Of a stretch of 64,000 nt of DNA, positions 9,786 through 21,292 are shown piece after piece. The stretch's first letter is position 1. Every line of letters starts with the position of its first letter. Below the pieces are notes generated by a model, which saw only the letters and a program-made list of their open reading frames with translations, was not told the DNA's origin and made no database searches. The DNA lies in assembly GCA_039519185.1 (NCBI GenBank), contig CM076851.1, forward strand, positions 97,895,531 to 97,959,530, read 5' to 3'. The position numbers and the translations under genes were made by a program. This DNA is from Astragalus membranaceus (taxonomy: Eukaryota > Streptophyta > Magnoliopsida > Fabales > Fabaceae).

Positions 9786-11795
9786 CCTATCATCAACTTA
9801 AAATGATAAGCAAACATATAAAAACCCTATTTATTCACAATATGCGACCCAAATACATAACCAAGAACCCATTTATTTTTGAAAGCAAGTGAGATAATAT
9901 GAGAAAACGAGCTAGATTACAATTTTTGGTAAAGGTTCATGTGATTAGGCAAAGAAATGCACAAAACTAACATAAACCCTATTTTTCTAAAAGTTTGCGA
10001 AACATAATATGCCATAAAACAACATTTTATTTCATGAAATGCAAGGGTCAAGATCCAAATCAACACAAATCATCAATCATTCAAGGGTGAGAAGCACCAT
10101 AAGCACCCAAGCCTCCCTAAGTGCTTGTCAAAGTGCTTATGACACTTCTCACCAACAACAATCAACAATATGAGGATATAAAGATGATAGGATGAATGAT
10201 TTTCCATTTTTGAGGCAAGAACTCAAATATGATGCAAGGTTTTAAGGATTTTACCTTAACTCCAAGTTAGAAAGTGAGATGAGAAGATGAAACTAGACAC
10301 AAATCAACAAAACTCCAAGGTTCTTCAAAGAAATACCCACGCAAATATGATGATCAAACCCACTTGGTGATGATGCTTGAACTTTGAATGAGAAATGGAG
10401 GGAGTATGTGAAAGAGGGATGCAAATGAGGTGGAGTGGTGGTGTTTGGGTGGAAGGAAATGAAAAAGATGGATGGAGGAGAGGGAGAGGAGGCTACGGCC
10501 TTGAGAGGAAAGAGGGAGAGATTTTTGTGTGCTGGGGTTTTAGTGTAGGAAAAATGAGAAGCAAAAGATGCTCATGTGTGGAAATGAGAGGGTATTTATA
10601 GAGTTGTTTTAGGTCTAGGGGTAATTAGGTCATTGTTCTTTACTAGGTGCTCTAGGATTGGGTTTTAAATTTGAATGAAGGGCTAGGATTAGAGATCACT
10701 TGAATTGTGGGTAGTGAGAAAACACAAAAATGAGAGTGAGGGAGTAATGGAGTGTGCGACACCAAGGAGAGAGGGAGGGAGAGCTTGTGTGAAAAAAACT
10801 TGTCCTATTTTGGGAATGGAGGCTCATATGTGATGTGAGGTAAAAATAGGGTTAAGGGTATAATTGAGATGGAATGTTACCAAAGAAGTAATTTTGTATT
10901 TTCTTGTGAAGAGGTGAGTATAAATGGGTGCGGTAATTTACAAAAGAGGGCATAAATCTATGTGGGAGTGAGTGATGGTCACCAAAAAGGGAAAAGTTAA
11001 GGATAGTACAAAGCATATTCTTAAGGAATAAGGAATAGAAGAGTGTGAAGAAATTTTGGGAAGGGAGAGAGAGAGAGAGTTCGGCTGAAGCAAGGGAGAG
11101 GAGGAAAAAAAACTTGTTTTTGGTCTTTTGTCTTATTGAGGACACGTCCTTCTTTTTGAGTTTTGAATTTTGGGCATGGAAGTGAAGGTGCACCTATTAA
11201 AAAGTGTCATATATATATTTGAGCACCATAAAATATTCCCTCTAATTATTCTAGGCAATAAAAATTGTCATTTAGTAATTGGGGAATATTTAATGGTCTT
11301 TTTTGGGTTTTTTATGCACTAAAAATGGGGAAAATGCATTTTTTAATTATTTTGGACTAGGACTTTCTTTCCAAAAATTATACAAAAATTACCCTTGGTA
11401 GAGTAACATGTATGCCACGTCCTAGACCTGGTCTTGGTCCAAAAATAATTAATTCGCTTTTATTTAAATGCCCAAAAATGCAAAAATATGCACTATTTTA
11501 TTTCCTAAAATTCCTAAAAATTAAGAAAAATGTTTTTGGTGCCAAAAATTATTAATGATCAATAAATGGCCTTTTTTTATGAAAATACAGACACGTGCCA
11601 AATGACGGGGGCACAGGGCAGCTCACGCAGTTACTACTGGCGCGCGCGCGTAATTTAAATAAAAATGCGAAATAGGGGAGGAACACACATAAATGCACCA
11701 ATCCACTGTTTTCCACACATTATGAATTACCTTATTGCTTCCATTTTTCTGAGAAATGTTTTTTTGACTTGGGTGGACAAAATTGGGGTATTACA
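9786..11795 (-). repeat. Ogre 3' LTR, truncated copy
   Basis: Nearly identical to 48366-50375 along its whole length. On the minus strand it starts TGTAATACCCC at 11795. The remaining 1.8 kb (counterpart of 46563-48365) lies beyond the Athila insertion and is not in the window. A minus-strand TATA motif (CTATAAATACC) lies at about 10601-10591. The two LTR copies differ by scattered substitutions and small indels, for example a shortened ATATAT run. Confidence 0.88.
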
Positions 11796-13328
11796 GCTGC
11801 CCCTCTTTATTTCACATTTCGCCAAGAAATATGAATTGGCCTTTTCATATTTATTGGTGAAATGGAAATAAAGATATAGAAATAATACTAATTTTGTCCG
11901 CTTCAGAAAAGTACAAATTTTCTTTTTGTTATTTTCCTTTTGAGAAAGGGGGTTTACACTTGTCGCATTAACGGGAAAGCAGTAAATTGGGAAAAGCGGT
12001 AAATTGGGAATTCGGAGGTTGCCTAAAACCTTCAAATGGACTCTTGCCAAGTCCGAGCTCTGGGGGTGGCCTTTTCGAGCGGCCGATCAACATCAGGTCC
12101 GGAACTGATTCGATCAATGGATTTACGCTATGCCTTAGGCTGACACAACTAATCCGAAAGACTTAACGAAGTCGGATGGATCCATCGCGCGCTCGTACAC
12201 GATGTTGTGATCTATGGAAGGAGTTCACTAACTCGGTGGGAGTTCACTAACTCTATGCTGATGGAGTTTACTAACTCGGGGTTGATGGAGTTTACTAACT
12301 CAGTGTCATGGTGATTTTCTAAAAATGATATTTTTGGGACTCTCTGGTCCAAAGTAACTTTTCTCTTGGATGGTGCATGAAATGCATGCACTTGGGTATT
12401 TGGGTGCACATGAATGCAATGATTGATTTTGGTGGGATGCTTTTTCTGTTTGATTCTTCATTCTCTTCTTTTTCTTTTGTTATTCTTTCGCTCTTCTGAG
12501 ATGCGAACTTGAAAGTGTAATGCACTACTGTTTGATGCCATGGAGTGACGAATGGCATGGACGATATGAGAATGATGAATGAAATGAAGATGTTGTGTTC
12601 TTTTATGTTCCGTCTTCTGTGATTTTCTTCTCTTTTGTTTTTGTTTATTCTGTTTGTTTTCTTTAAGCAGCTTTCTTTTTTCTGCTTATTTGTTTTTTTT
12701 CTTCGGCACTCTTTTTTTGCTGGTTAAATCGATCTGCCGGACAGAGGCTGTTCCAGGACGATGATCACGCGAGGATTGCGCACTGGTTCGTCACGACTGT
12801 TTTTTTCGCAATTTTATTCACTTGGGAAATCATTTCTTTCTGTATTTTTCAAAGATTTCGCAATGATCCTGTAATGCTCTGAATGTGCACATTTTGCAAT
12901 TCAATTTCATCAATCATACGAAAGCAGAGACACAAAAAGCACACATATGAAAGAAAAGTTGGACTTTTATTGATATAGAAATTGGACGTGCAGAAAGTCA
13001 CGCCAATTGAAAGTGCATTGCAATCTTTCTTTTAAACTAAGAAATACAAGAAAAAGGAACAGATCTCGTGATTTCATCTCAGAAGTAACGGTGGCCACCG
13101 TCCATACTCATAACCCTGATCACCCCCTTATCCGAACCTTTGGGAGTGCTGATTGCCTTTTCTTTTCTCAAGTCCAAGTTTTCTGACCCTAATTTTTGCC
13201 TGGATCGCCCTTTGCGGGTTTTCAAACCACCGGGTCCCTCTGATTTTGCCTAGGCCGCCCTTTGCGGGTTTTCAACCTAGCGAGCTGATTTTTCCTTGGC
13301 TTATCTTTCTCTCTTTTTGTCTATTTTT
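11796..13328 (-). other. Ogre 3' non-coding region and polypurine tract
   Basis: Lies between the integrase stop and the 3' LTR. The minus-strand tract AAAGAGGGGCAGC (11808-11796) abuts the LTR start and is the likely polypurine primer. The rest has no convincing ORF. It contains a minisatellite at 12216-12304 and homopolymer-rich stretches (12590-12720). Long, variable 3' regions with tandem repeats are known for Ogre-like elements. Confidence 0.75.
12216..12304. repeat. Minisatellite, GGAGTTYACTAACTC units
   Basis: Four degenerate units of 16-28 bp, each containing GAGTTTACTAACTC or GAGTTCACTAACTC, in the Ogre 3' region. Confidence 0.8.
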
Positions 13329-14309
13329 CTAGGCATAATACTTCTTGACCACATCTGAGTTCACTGGATTTGGAATCTCATCTCCGTCCATGTTCGCCAG
13401 AATTAAAGCTCCTCCTGAGAACGTCTTCTTCACCACATAAGGTCCTTCATATTTGGGAGCCCATTTGCCCCTGGGGTCCGTCTGGATCGGCAAGATCTGC
13501 TTGGGCACAAGATCTCCCTCTTGGAATTCACGAGGACGGACTCTCTTATCAAAAACCCTTATCATCCTCTGTTGGTACAACTGTCCATGACACATTGCGG
13601 CTACCCGTTTTTCGTCAACGAGGTTCAACTGGTCAAGACGGGACCGAACCCATTCTGCTTCATCAAGTTTTGTCTCCATTAACACCCGCAGGGATGGTAT
13701 TTCAACTTCAATGGGGAGGACTGCCTCTGACCCATAAACCAGTGAGTAGGGGGTTGCCCCTGTTGAGGTGCACACTGAGGTTCTGTAACCATGCAGGGCA
13801 AAGGGGAGCATCTCATGCCAGTCATTATAGGTCACGGCCATCTTTTGTATTATCCGCTTGACATTCTTGTTAGCTGCCTCAACTGCCCCATTCATCTTTG
13901 GACGGTAGGGAGAAGATTTGTGATGCTGTATCTTGAAGTCTTTACACAAGTCCTTCATCATTCTGCTGTTCAAATTACTGCCGTTGTCTGTGATAATCTT
14001 GTTTGGAAGGCCGTAGTGGCAAACCAAATCTTTCTTGGTGAACTTAGCAATCACTGAGCTCGTTACATTGGGATAAGAAGCAGCCTCCACCCACTTAGTG
14101 AAGTAGTCACTAGCAACCAGAATGAAACGGTGGCCATTTGAAGCTTTGGGTTCAATGGGACCAATGATGTCCATGCCCCACATTGAGAATGGCCATGGTG
14201 CACTCAAGACATTCAGAGAAGTTGGAGGTACATGAGTGTGATCTGCATAGATTTGACATTTATGGCATCTTCTCACAAAATTGTAACAGTCCGATTCCAT
14301 CTGCAACCA
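13329..14309 (-). pseudogene. pol: Ogre integrase (IN) region of broken pol
   Basis: About 326 codons downstream of the nonsense codon at 14312-14310. Visible are the CHKCQ half of the zinc-binding HHCC motif (the two His lie upstream of the stop), then the catalytic core: Asp in WGMDIIGP, Asp in ITDNGSNLNS, and Glu in NGAVEAANKN. A C-terminal GPYVVKK segment, typical of gypsy integrases, ends near 13345. The core triad is complete, but the region is separated from RT by nonsense and frameshift mutations. Integrase would insert the cDNA copy into chromosomal DNA. Confidence 0.88.
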
Positions 14310-15341
14310 CTAGTAACCAGCTCTCAGGATTTTTCTAGCCATTGTGTGCCCGCTGGAATGAACCCCAAATGAGCCCTCATGAACATCCCGCATAATCTTT
14401 ACTGATTCTTCTCTTGTTACACACCTGAGGAGTACCAAGTCATGGTTTCTCTTGTAAAGGACGTCTCCACTCAAGAAGAAACCTGCTGATAGCCTCCTGA
14501 GTGTTCTCTTGTCATTCTCTGTAGCTCCGGGAGGATACTCTCTGTTTGTGATGTACTGCTTGATGTCATGGTACCAAGGCTTACTATCGGATTCCTCTTT
14601 GACTGCCATGCAGTAGTGATAAGCAGGTTGACCTCTGTGCTGGATTCTGACAGTCGTCAAACTTTTGTCACAGTTGACGTTGAACATAGAAGACAAAGTT
14701 GCCAAGGCATCTGCCAACTGATTCTCGCTGCGGGGTATGTGCTGGAAAGTGATTTCCTCAAAGGGCTTGATTAATTCTTGAATATAGTCACGGTAAGGAA
14801 TCAAATCAGGATTTCTTGTTTCCCAATCTCCTTTTACCTGGTGGACAACTAGAGCTGAATCTCCGTACACGTCCAGCCTTTTGACTTTCCAATCGAGAGC
14901 TGCCTGGATACCCAGGATACACGCTTCATACTCTGCAATATTGTTTGTGACATAGAAACTTAATCTGGCAGTGAATGGTATGAAGCGGTTGTCTGGAGAG
15001 ATCAGTACCGCTCCGACCCCGTGCCCCCACATATTAGAGGCACCGTCAAACAACACTCTCCACCTTTCATCATCTTGAGATTTCCCTTCGTCAAATAATG
15101 CCATAATGTCCTCATCTGGGAATTCACATTGCATTGATTGGTAATCCTCAACCGGTTGATGTTCCAGGTAGTCTGCCAGTGTGCTACCTTTAATCGCCTT
15201 CTGGGTTACGTACACGAGGTCATACTCTGACAAAAGCATCTGCCAACGAGCAATTCTACCTGTGAGTGCAGGTTTTTCAAATATGTACTTGATTGGATCC
15301 ATTTTGGACACCAACCAGGTGGTGTCACTCAGCATATACTA
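14310..15341 (-). pseudogene. pol: Ogre archaeal-type RNase H and integrase N-terminus
   Basis: An open segment flanked by two nonsense codons in the same frame: TAG at 15341-15339 where neighbours predict CAG (Gln), and TAG at 14312-14310 where the family has Tyr. It holds the end of the gypsy RNase H (ADYLEHQP near 15150) and then the second, archaeal-type RNase H starting WRVLFDGASN (near 15060), with the conserved NNIAEYEA and DALATL blocks. The C-terminal 70 residues carry the two His of the integrase zinc finger (HEGSFGVHSSGH). Confidence 0.87.
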
Positions 15342-16236
15342 TCTCAATCGATGCGCAGCCCAGGCTAGAGCACAACAAGTCTTCTCCACTGGTGAATACC
15401 TTGCCTCACAGTCTGTGAACTTCTTGCTCAGGTAGTAGATCGCGTGTTCTTTCTTTCCTGACTCATCGTGTTGCCCCAGCACGCAGCCCATAGAATTGTC
15501 TAGCACATGAGGTATAGGATGAGAGGCCTGCCAGACACAGGTGGCATTAGGACTGGTGGATTTTGAAGGTACATCTTGATTTTCTCAAATGCTTCTTGAC
15601 ATTTATCATTCCACTTCATCTCTTGGTCTTTGCACAGTAGTTTGAAAATTGGTTCGCAAGTTGCAGTCAACTGGAAGATGAATCGAGAGATGTAATTCAG
15701 TCTTCCCAAGAAACCACGAACTTCTTTCTCTGTTTTAGGCGCTGGCATCTTCAGAATTGCTCGTACTTTGTCCGGGTCTACCTCAATTCCCTTCTGGCTA
15801 ACGATGAAACCCAACAACTTCCCTGACCTAACCCCAAAGGTGCACTTAGCAGGGTTCAACCTGAGTTTGTACTTTCTGAGACGCTCAAACAGCTTCTGCA
15901 GGTTAACCACGTGCTCTTCATCAGTCTTTGATTTGGCGATCATGTCATCCACATAGACTTCAATCTCCTTATGCATCATGTCATGGAATAGGGTTGCCAT
16001 GGCTCTTTGATAGGTTGCCCCGGCATTCTTCAACCCGAAAGGCATGACCTTGTAACAGAAAGTTCCCCAAAGGGTTATGAAGGTGGTTTTCTCCATATCC
16101 TCTGGAGCCATTTTGATTTGGTTATAGCCTGAATATCCATCCATGAAGGAGAACATCGAATGCTGAGCAATACTGTCCACCAAGACATCAATATGGGGTA
16201 GAGGGAGATCATCTTTAGGGCTTGCTCTGTTCAAGT
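15342..16236 (-). pseudogene. pol: Ogre RT/RNase H, 3' part, frameshifted
   Basis: Continues the RT frame interrupted by the LARD array. It contains the RT palm block MDGYSGYNQI (near 16130), MPFGLKNAGATYQRAM, and the active site YVDDM (near 15950). A one-base loss near 15508 shifts the frame at PLILYL; the expected RNase H sequence (GCVLGQHDESG, AIYYLSKKF) continues in another frame to the TAG at 15341. The last five bases, CAAGT (16232-16236), are the LARD target duplication. Confidence 0.87.
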
Positions 16237-19200
16237 TGTAACACCCTAAATTATTTAATTAATTTATTTAATTAAGTATTTAGGAATGTATTTAATTTAT
16301 TGGGTATAATTTAATTAATTAAAAATTATATTTAAATGGTGTAGGTGGTATTAAGGGAGTAGGGCGCCAATTAGTTAGACTTGGGCTTAAGTGGAAAGCC
16401 CAAGCCCATGATCCAAGATCATATGCGAAGGGGGGCAAGCCAATTGAGGGTTAGGGTTTTGGCTATTGTTGCGAAATTGAAAGAGAAAGGAAGAGAGAAA
16501 GAGAGGAGCGTGAGAAAGAGAGAGAGAGAGCAAGGGGGCGGCCAAGAGGAGAAGGAGAAGAGGATTCGAAGATCAAGAGGAAAGGATCTCCGTTGTTGCT
16601 GTGGCTCTGTAGGTGACTTCTCCTAGGGCATCGAATTCTTCTTCTTGAAAAGGTTAGGGGAGCTCTATCATTCTATCTAATAAATCATATGATAGGTCCT
16701 AGATCTAAGGTTTCTACTAGATCCATGATGTTCTTGATGTTCTTTTGCGTTTCTTGATGTTCTTGATGATAACTTTCATATATGTTTGTTATGAGTATAT
16801 GCGAATTGATGCATGCGTGAATTCTTGATGTGTTCTTGACGCATTGTTGATGTTGGGCTCTATATATATATGTATGCGAATTGAATGGTTGAGTTTTGGT
16901 GTATGTGTATGCGAATTGATTTGTTGCGTTTTATATGTGGATGCGAATTGAATTGTTGGAATTATAATCATTGAGGTAATTGCGACCTATGCGTCGTTTG
17001 ATGACTCGTGGCATTTGAGTATTCATGAAACTGAAATTTGGTATGATGGATTGTTTGTGTTGTTCGCAATATTGGATGAATGTGTGCATAGGCGCCTAGG
17101 TGCCAAGGTGATGTGATAATGGTGCTCAAAGGAATTTTGTTAATTGACTAAACTAAGTGTTATTTTGAGTGTTGAAAAATATAAGATTTTGATGAGTTAA
17201 ATTGTTAAAAATCAGTTTTTAGTGTTTTGGAAAATTGTTGGAAAAATGGTGATTTTTGGTTTTTAGTGTTAAAGAGTTGTTGGAAAAATTCTGGGTTTGT
17301 TGTTGCTGTTTTCTGGGCGCCAAGTGCCTGTGCTGGGCGCCTGTGGCTTGTGTGGGTTGCTGTGTGTTGCCAAATTTTCCTGTGTGGCTGGGTGCTGGGC
17401 GCTGGGTGCCAGCGCTGGGCGCTGAGCGCCCAAGCGTGTGTGTGTGTGTGTTGCGCCAAGGCGCAGGGCGCCAGGCGCTGGGCGCTGAGCGCCCGTGTGT
17501 GTTGCTGCGTGTTGCGCCAAGGCGCTGGGCGCCAGGCGCTGGGCGCCAGGCGCTGGGCACTGAGCGCCCGCTGTGTTGTGTGTGTGCGTTGTGTTGCGCG
17601 CCTGGGCGCTGGGCGCCAGTGCGCGTGTTGCCTGGTTGCCTGGGCGCCTAAGGCGCCTATTTCCAGGATGTTGCTTGATTTTTCCCAAACTTATTTTTAG
17701 CATAACTTTTGACTCAGACGTCCGTTTTGAGCGATTCGAAAAGTGTCGTGAAGCTTTTTACGTTGTCTATCTATGGGTCCAATTTTTGAAATGAAAAATT
17801 GTTAGTTTCTGACTGTTTGTGGGCGCCCAAGTGGCTGTCCCCGGTGATCGTCCCAGTGACATTGAAAATTGACATGGAGTTCCTTAAAAACCCCTTTTGG
17901 TGTATAAACAACAGTTTTAACGTGGTAGTGTCAAAATGACTGTTTTGCCCCTAGTGGCTAACGTTAATGATAATGATGTGTAAATGACGAGGATGCCCTT
18001 GGTGGCTAGTTAAATGACTGTTTCGCCCTTAGTGGCTATTTATTATTAGTTATGACGTGTGAAAGTCTGTTTTGCCCTTGGTGGCTAATAATAATTATAA
18101 TGACGTGTAAAAGCCTGTTCTGCCCTTTGTGGTGATTATTATATATAATGATGTGTAAATGACTGTTCCGCCCTTAGTGGCTGTTGTTAATTATAGTGAT
18201 GTGTAAATGACTGTTCCGCCCTTAGTGGCTGTTGTTAATTATAGTAATGTGTAAATGACTGTTCCGCCCTTAGTGGCTGTTGTTAATTATAGTGATGTGT
18301 AAATGACTGTTCTGCCCTTTGTGGTTATTATTATTATAGTGACGTGAAAATGACGTTTTGCCCTCAGTGGCTATTATTTGAGTTGATTGATAATTATGTG
18401 TAAGTGACGATGAAAACCCAGTGACGTTTTGAGGCCCGAAGGGCTAAGTGATGTTAAGGTCTAAATGGCCTAGTGACGTTGTGTGCTGATTGTGAATTTG
18501 ACAGGTGCTGTGCTCTTTGCGAGCAAACTGGTAAGTGACGGGTCACATAGTTGACCATGAATTGAATAATTGTGTGTTTGTGTATTGTGAGTGGTGTATA
18601 TCATAGTGTCTCATGCCCATATGCATAAACCTAGTGATGTTTTTGGGGCCTGAGTGGCTAAGTGACGATGAGGCCTTAAGGGCTAAGCGACGTTTTGTGA
18701 AAAGGTACCTTCATGCATATACCCGCGAGTGGGTTGCATTTCATAAATCTACATGACATGAGATGAGTTATTGTAAGCGATGCGAATGATGACTGTGATG
18801 TGATATTTGGTGTTTTTGGATGCTGATTGTTCTAGTGCGTGGCCCAGGATTAGTACTTATCATATTTTCTATTATATGGATTGAAATGATGCTCACCCTT
18901 TCCTGTTTGAATGTTGCCCCCATGTTGGTAACGTGCAGGTGATTCTTAGTGAAGGCCCTTAGCTTCACTCCTTGAGTAGAGTCGTCATGCTCTGATATGT
19001 AACACTAGGGAGGGGAATGAATGTTGTGTAAGTCATTATGACTGTTGTGGTTATTGGATTTTAGTGTTGCAAGCCTGGCATAGTTGTAATGCCTTTTCTG
19101 ATTAAACTGTTGGATTTTGGATGCGAAGTTGTAATTTAATTGATAATGATGTTTTGAAGTTATTATAAGACTGTTTTCGAAAAGCGAGTTATTTGAAGTG

Positions 19201-19305
19201 TGACGTTTGACGAAGTAAGTGTGACATCCCTTGAGGTGTAATTGAATTTTAAAAACTCTGATATTTTTATTTAAACAAATTACCGGGTAGAAAAGGGGTG
19301 TTACA
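16237..19305 (+). repeat. LARD LTR copy 1 (3069 bp)
   Basis: Starts TGTAACACCC, ends GGGTGTTACA. Holds an (AG)n run near 16510, a GGCGCC palindrome array (about 17325-17665) and about eight diverged 50-55 bp units around CTGTTCCGCCCTTAGTGGCT (about 17930-18375). Several short ORFs over the GGCGCC array on both strands are translations of repeat sequence, not genes. Confidence 0.92.
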
Positions 19306-21292
19306 TTAGTGGTATCAGAGCAATGGTTGGTCTGTCCGGCCGAGTCGTCGAGTCGTTGTGTCAGATAGTGACCAACTGTTGTCTTTTCAGTGTTGACCGT
19401 TGTTTGTGTTGCAGGTACACCGGAAAGTTTCTATTGGTAAGTGAACTAGTGGGGGAGATTTCCCTACTAGTGTTGTGTGCCTTATTGTGTATTCAGTGTG
19501 AGAACTGTGTTGCTGTTGTGATCCTTGTTGTTGACCTTATTGCTGCGTGCTTCTAAATAAATTGTCATGTTGTTTAAATGTTCACATGTGTTTTAGTTGA
19601 TATTGAGCTCTGTGTGTTTTACATAAAATGTCGAATTAATTGCTGTTGCTGTGGATTGTTAAGTCGCACGTACTTTCTTATGTTGTTATGTCCGAACTAT
19701 TTTAAGAGGTCGACGCTGAGCTTTTACGAAAAATCCTGTGAATGCGTTTGATGTTTGGAAACTGAATGCGTTGTAAGATTATTTTGGGGACTATTTCAAG
19801 TTATTGCTGCACTAATAACTGTCGTAGCGTTTTAATCACTACAAACGAAAAACATCTTCATTGAGTGCTATAATTTTGACCTCAACTCTTTTTGGAAAAT
19901 TGAGACCGGATGTAAATATTTTAGCTGAGAACTACCACATCATTGTCTATCATGTGGTTTTGAAAATCTAAAAGTAAAGTGATTTCTGAAAGTGCTTTTG
20001 AACGTCCATTAAACACTTTTACGGCCGGATGCCGAGATTAGCATTGAAAATTACTTTTATAAACGATTCGGATTTTGTTTTAGCAGTTGCACTCTTGCGA
20101 TATGCGTTACGTGGTTTTAAAAACCTTAAGATTTAAAAATGTGCATTTTGGACGCTTGTACACTTGGGCCGAATTAACTAATTACTGTCAATGTTAATGT
20201 AACTATTCTTTTGGGCTGACTAGTTGTAATAAGGTTTTAAATGTTAACCGTGTTCCTGTGTACTTAGTTGATAATGTTTCGTGGATTATCCTGAGCTAAT
20301 TGCTATTGCTGTTTGAATGATAAATGCCATGCTGTTTTAAAAAGTCGAATGCTACTGCTGTTTTGTTTAAACTGCTGTTGCTGTTTTACTTAAATAATTG
20401 TTGCTGTTTCGGAAAAATGATCATTGCTGTTTTCAGAAAATAATGTTGTTGATCTTCGAAAAACTATTATTGCTGTTTTCTGAAAACTCCGGCTGCTGTC
20501 CTCCTGAGGTGATTGTTGCTGTTCCTGAAAAATCATCGTTGCCGCCTTTAAAAATTACTTTCACCGTACCGAAAAGTACTGTTACTGCCCCTACTTTTGT
20601 ACACTGCTGCTAATCTACGAGTTGTGCCTGTTTAGGGGTTGTGGACTGTCTCTATTTTTATGAGTTGTGCCTGATTCGATTGTTAACCGTTGCCGGTGCC
20701 TTAGTGCCCGATTGTGTGACTGAGTTGTTAATATTGTTGTTGTTGATGAAGTTGCTCTGTTGTTGGTTTTTAGTTGTTGATGTCGCCTGAGTGGCAGTTG
20801 TAGTTGTTGATGTCGCCTGAGTGGCAATTGTGGTTGTTGATGTCGCCTGAGTGGCAATTGTAGTTGTTGATGTCGCCTGAGTGGCAGTTGTAATTGTTGA
20901 TGTCGCCTGAGTGGCAGAGTTGTTGTGGATGTTGTTTGTCGTGTTACTAAAATTATGAGACTTGTGCACGACTGTTATGCACCCTGTGAATTGCGTTGTG
21001 ATGCTATGATGATTGAAGTATTTTGTTATCCTTAGGGGTAGATGAGTGGGGTAGGATGCGAGCTAGTTTATCAGAGTAGCGCAGCGGAGTAGAGAGTGAG
21101 TCTGATTATTACTGCTTGAAGTTACCTGGCTGAACAAGTAGGAGGGACGGCCGCCCAAGCACTTACCGCCGGTAATCAGAGCAATAGTAGTCAGCATGAT
21201 TGATAGCACTAGTTGTCTAAGTGGCCTTAGTGGAAGAGTATTGGCGTTGGCAGGTGAATTTCGAGGACGAAATATTCTAAGTGGGGGAGAGT
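19306..21292 (+). other. LARD internal region 1, non-coding (1987 bp)
   Basis: Starts TTAG followed by TGGTATCAGAGC (19310-19321), a PBS for initiator tRNA-Met. It ends GTGGGGGAGAGT, a polypurine tract abutting the next LTR. No gag, protease, RT or integrase motif was seen in any frame. Contains five 30 bp units with GTTGATGTCGCCTGAGTGGC at about 20771-20917. Confidence 0.88.

Noticed and set aside
10395..10601. 68-codon ORF conserved at 48975-49181
   Set aside because: It lies within the Ogre LTR on the strand opposite to the element and overlaps the TATA region. It is conserved because LTR pairs are copies.
17205..17703. Overlapping ORFs rich in Ala/Pro/Arg/Gln or Cys/Trp/Gly on both strands (also at 22263-22789 and 27369-27823)
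   Set aside because: They are translations of the GGCGCC tandem array in the LARD LTRs, with equal ORFs on both strands and length changes between copies. Not genes.
17930..18375. Regular direct repeats that might suggest a CRISPR-like array
   Set aside because: Units are diverged, spacers are repeats themselves, and the block sits inside an LTR present three times in a plant-type element context.
20615..20969. Thr/Ala/Gln-rich minus-strand ORFs in the LARD internal region (also 25701-26055)
   Set aside because: They are produced by the 30 bp minisatellite. Conservation between copies only reflects recent duplication.
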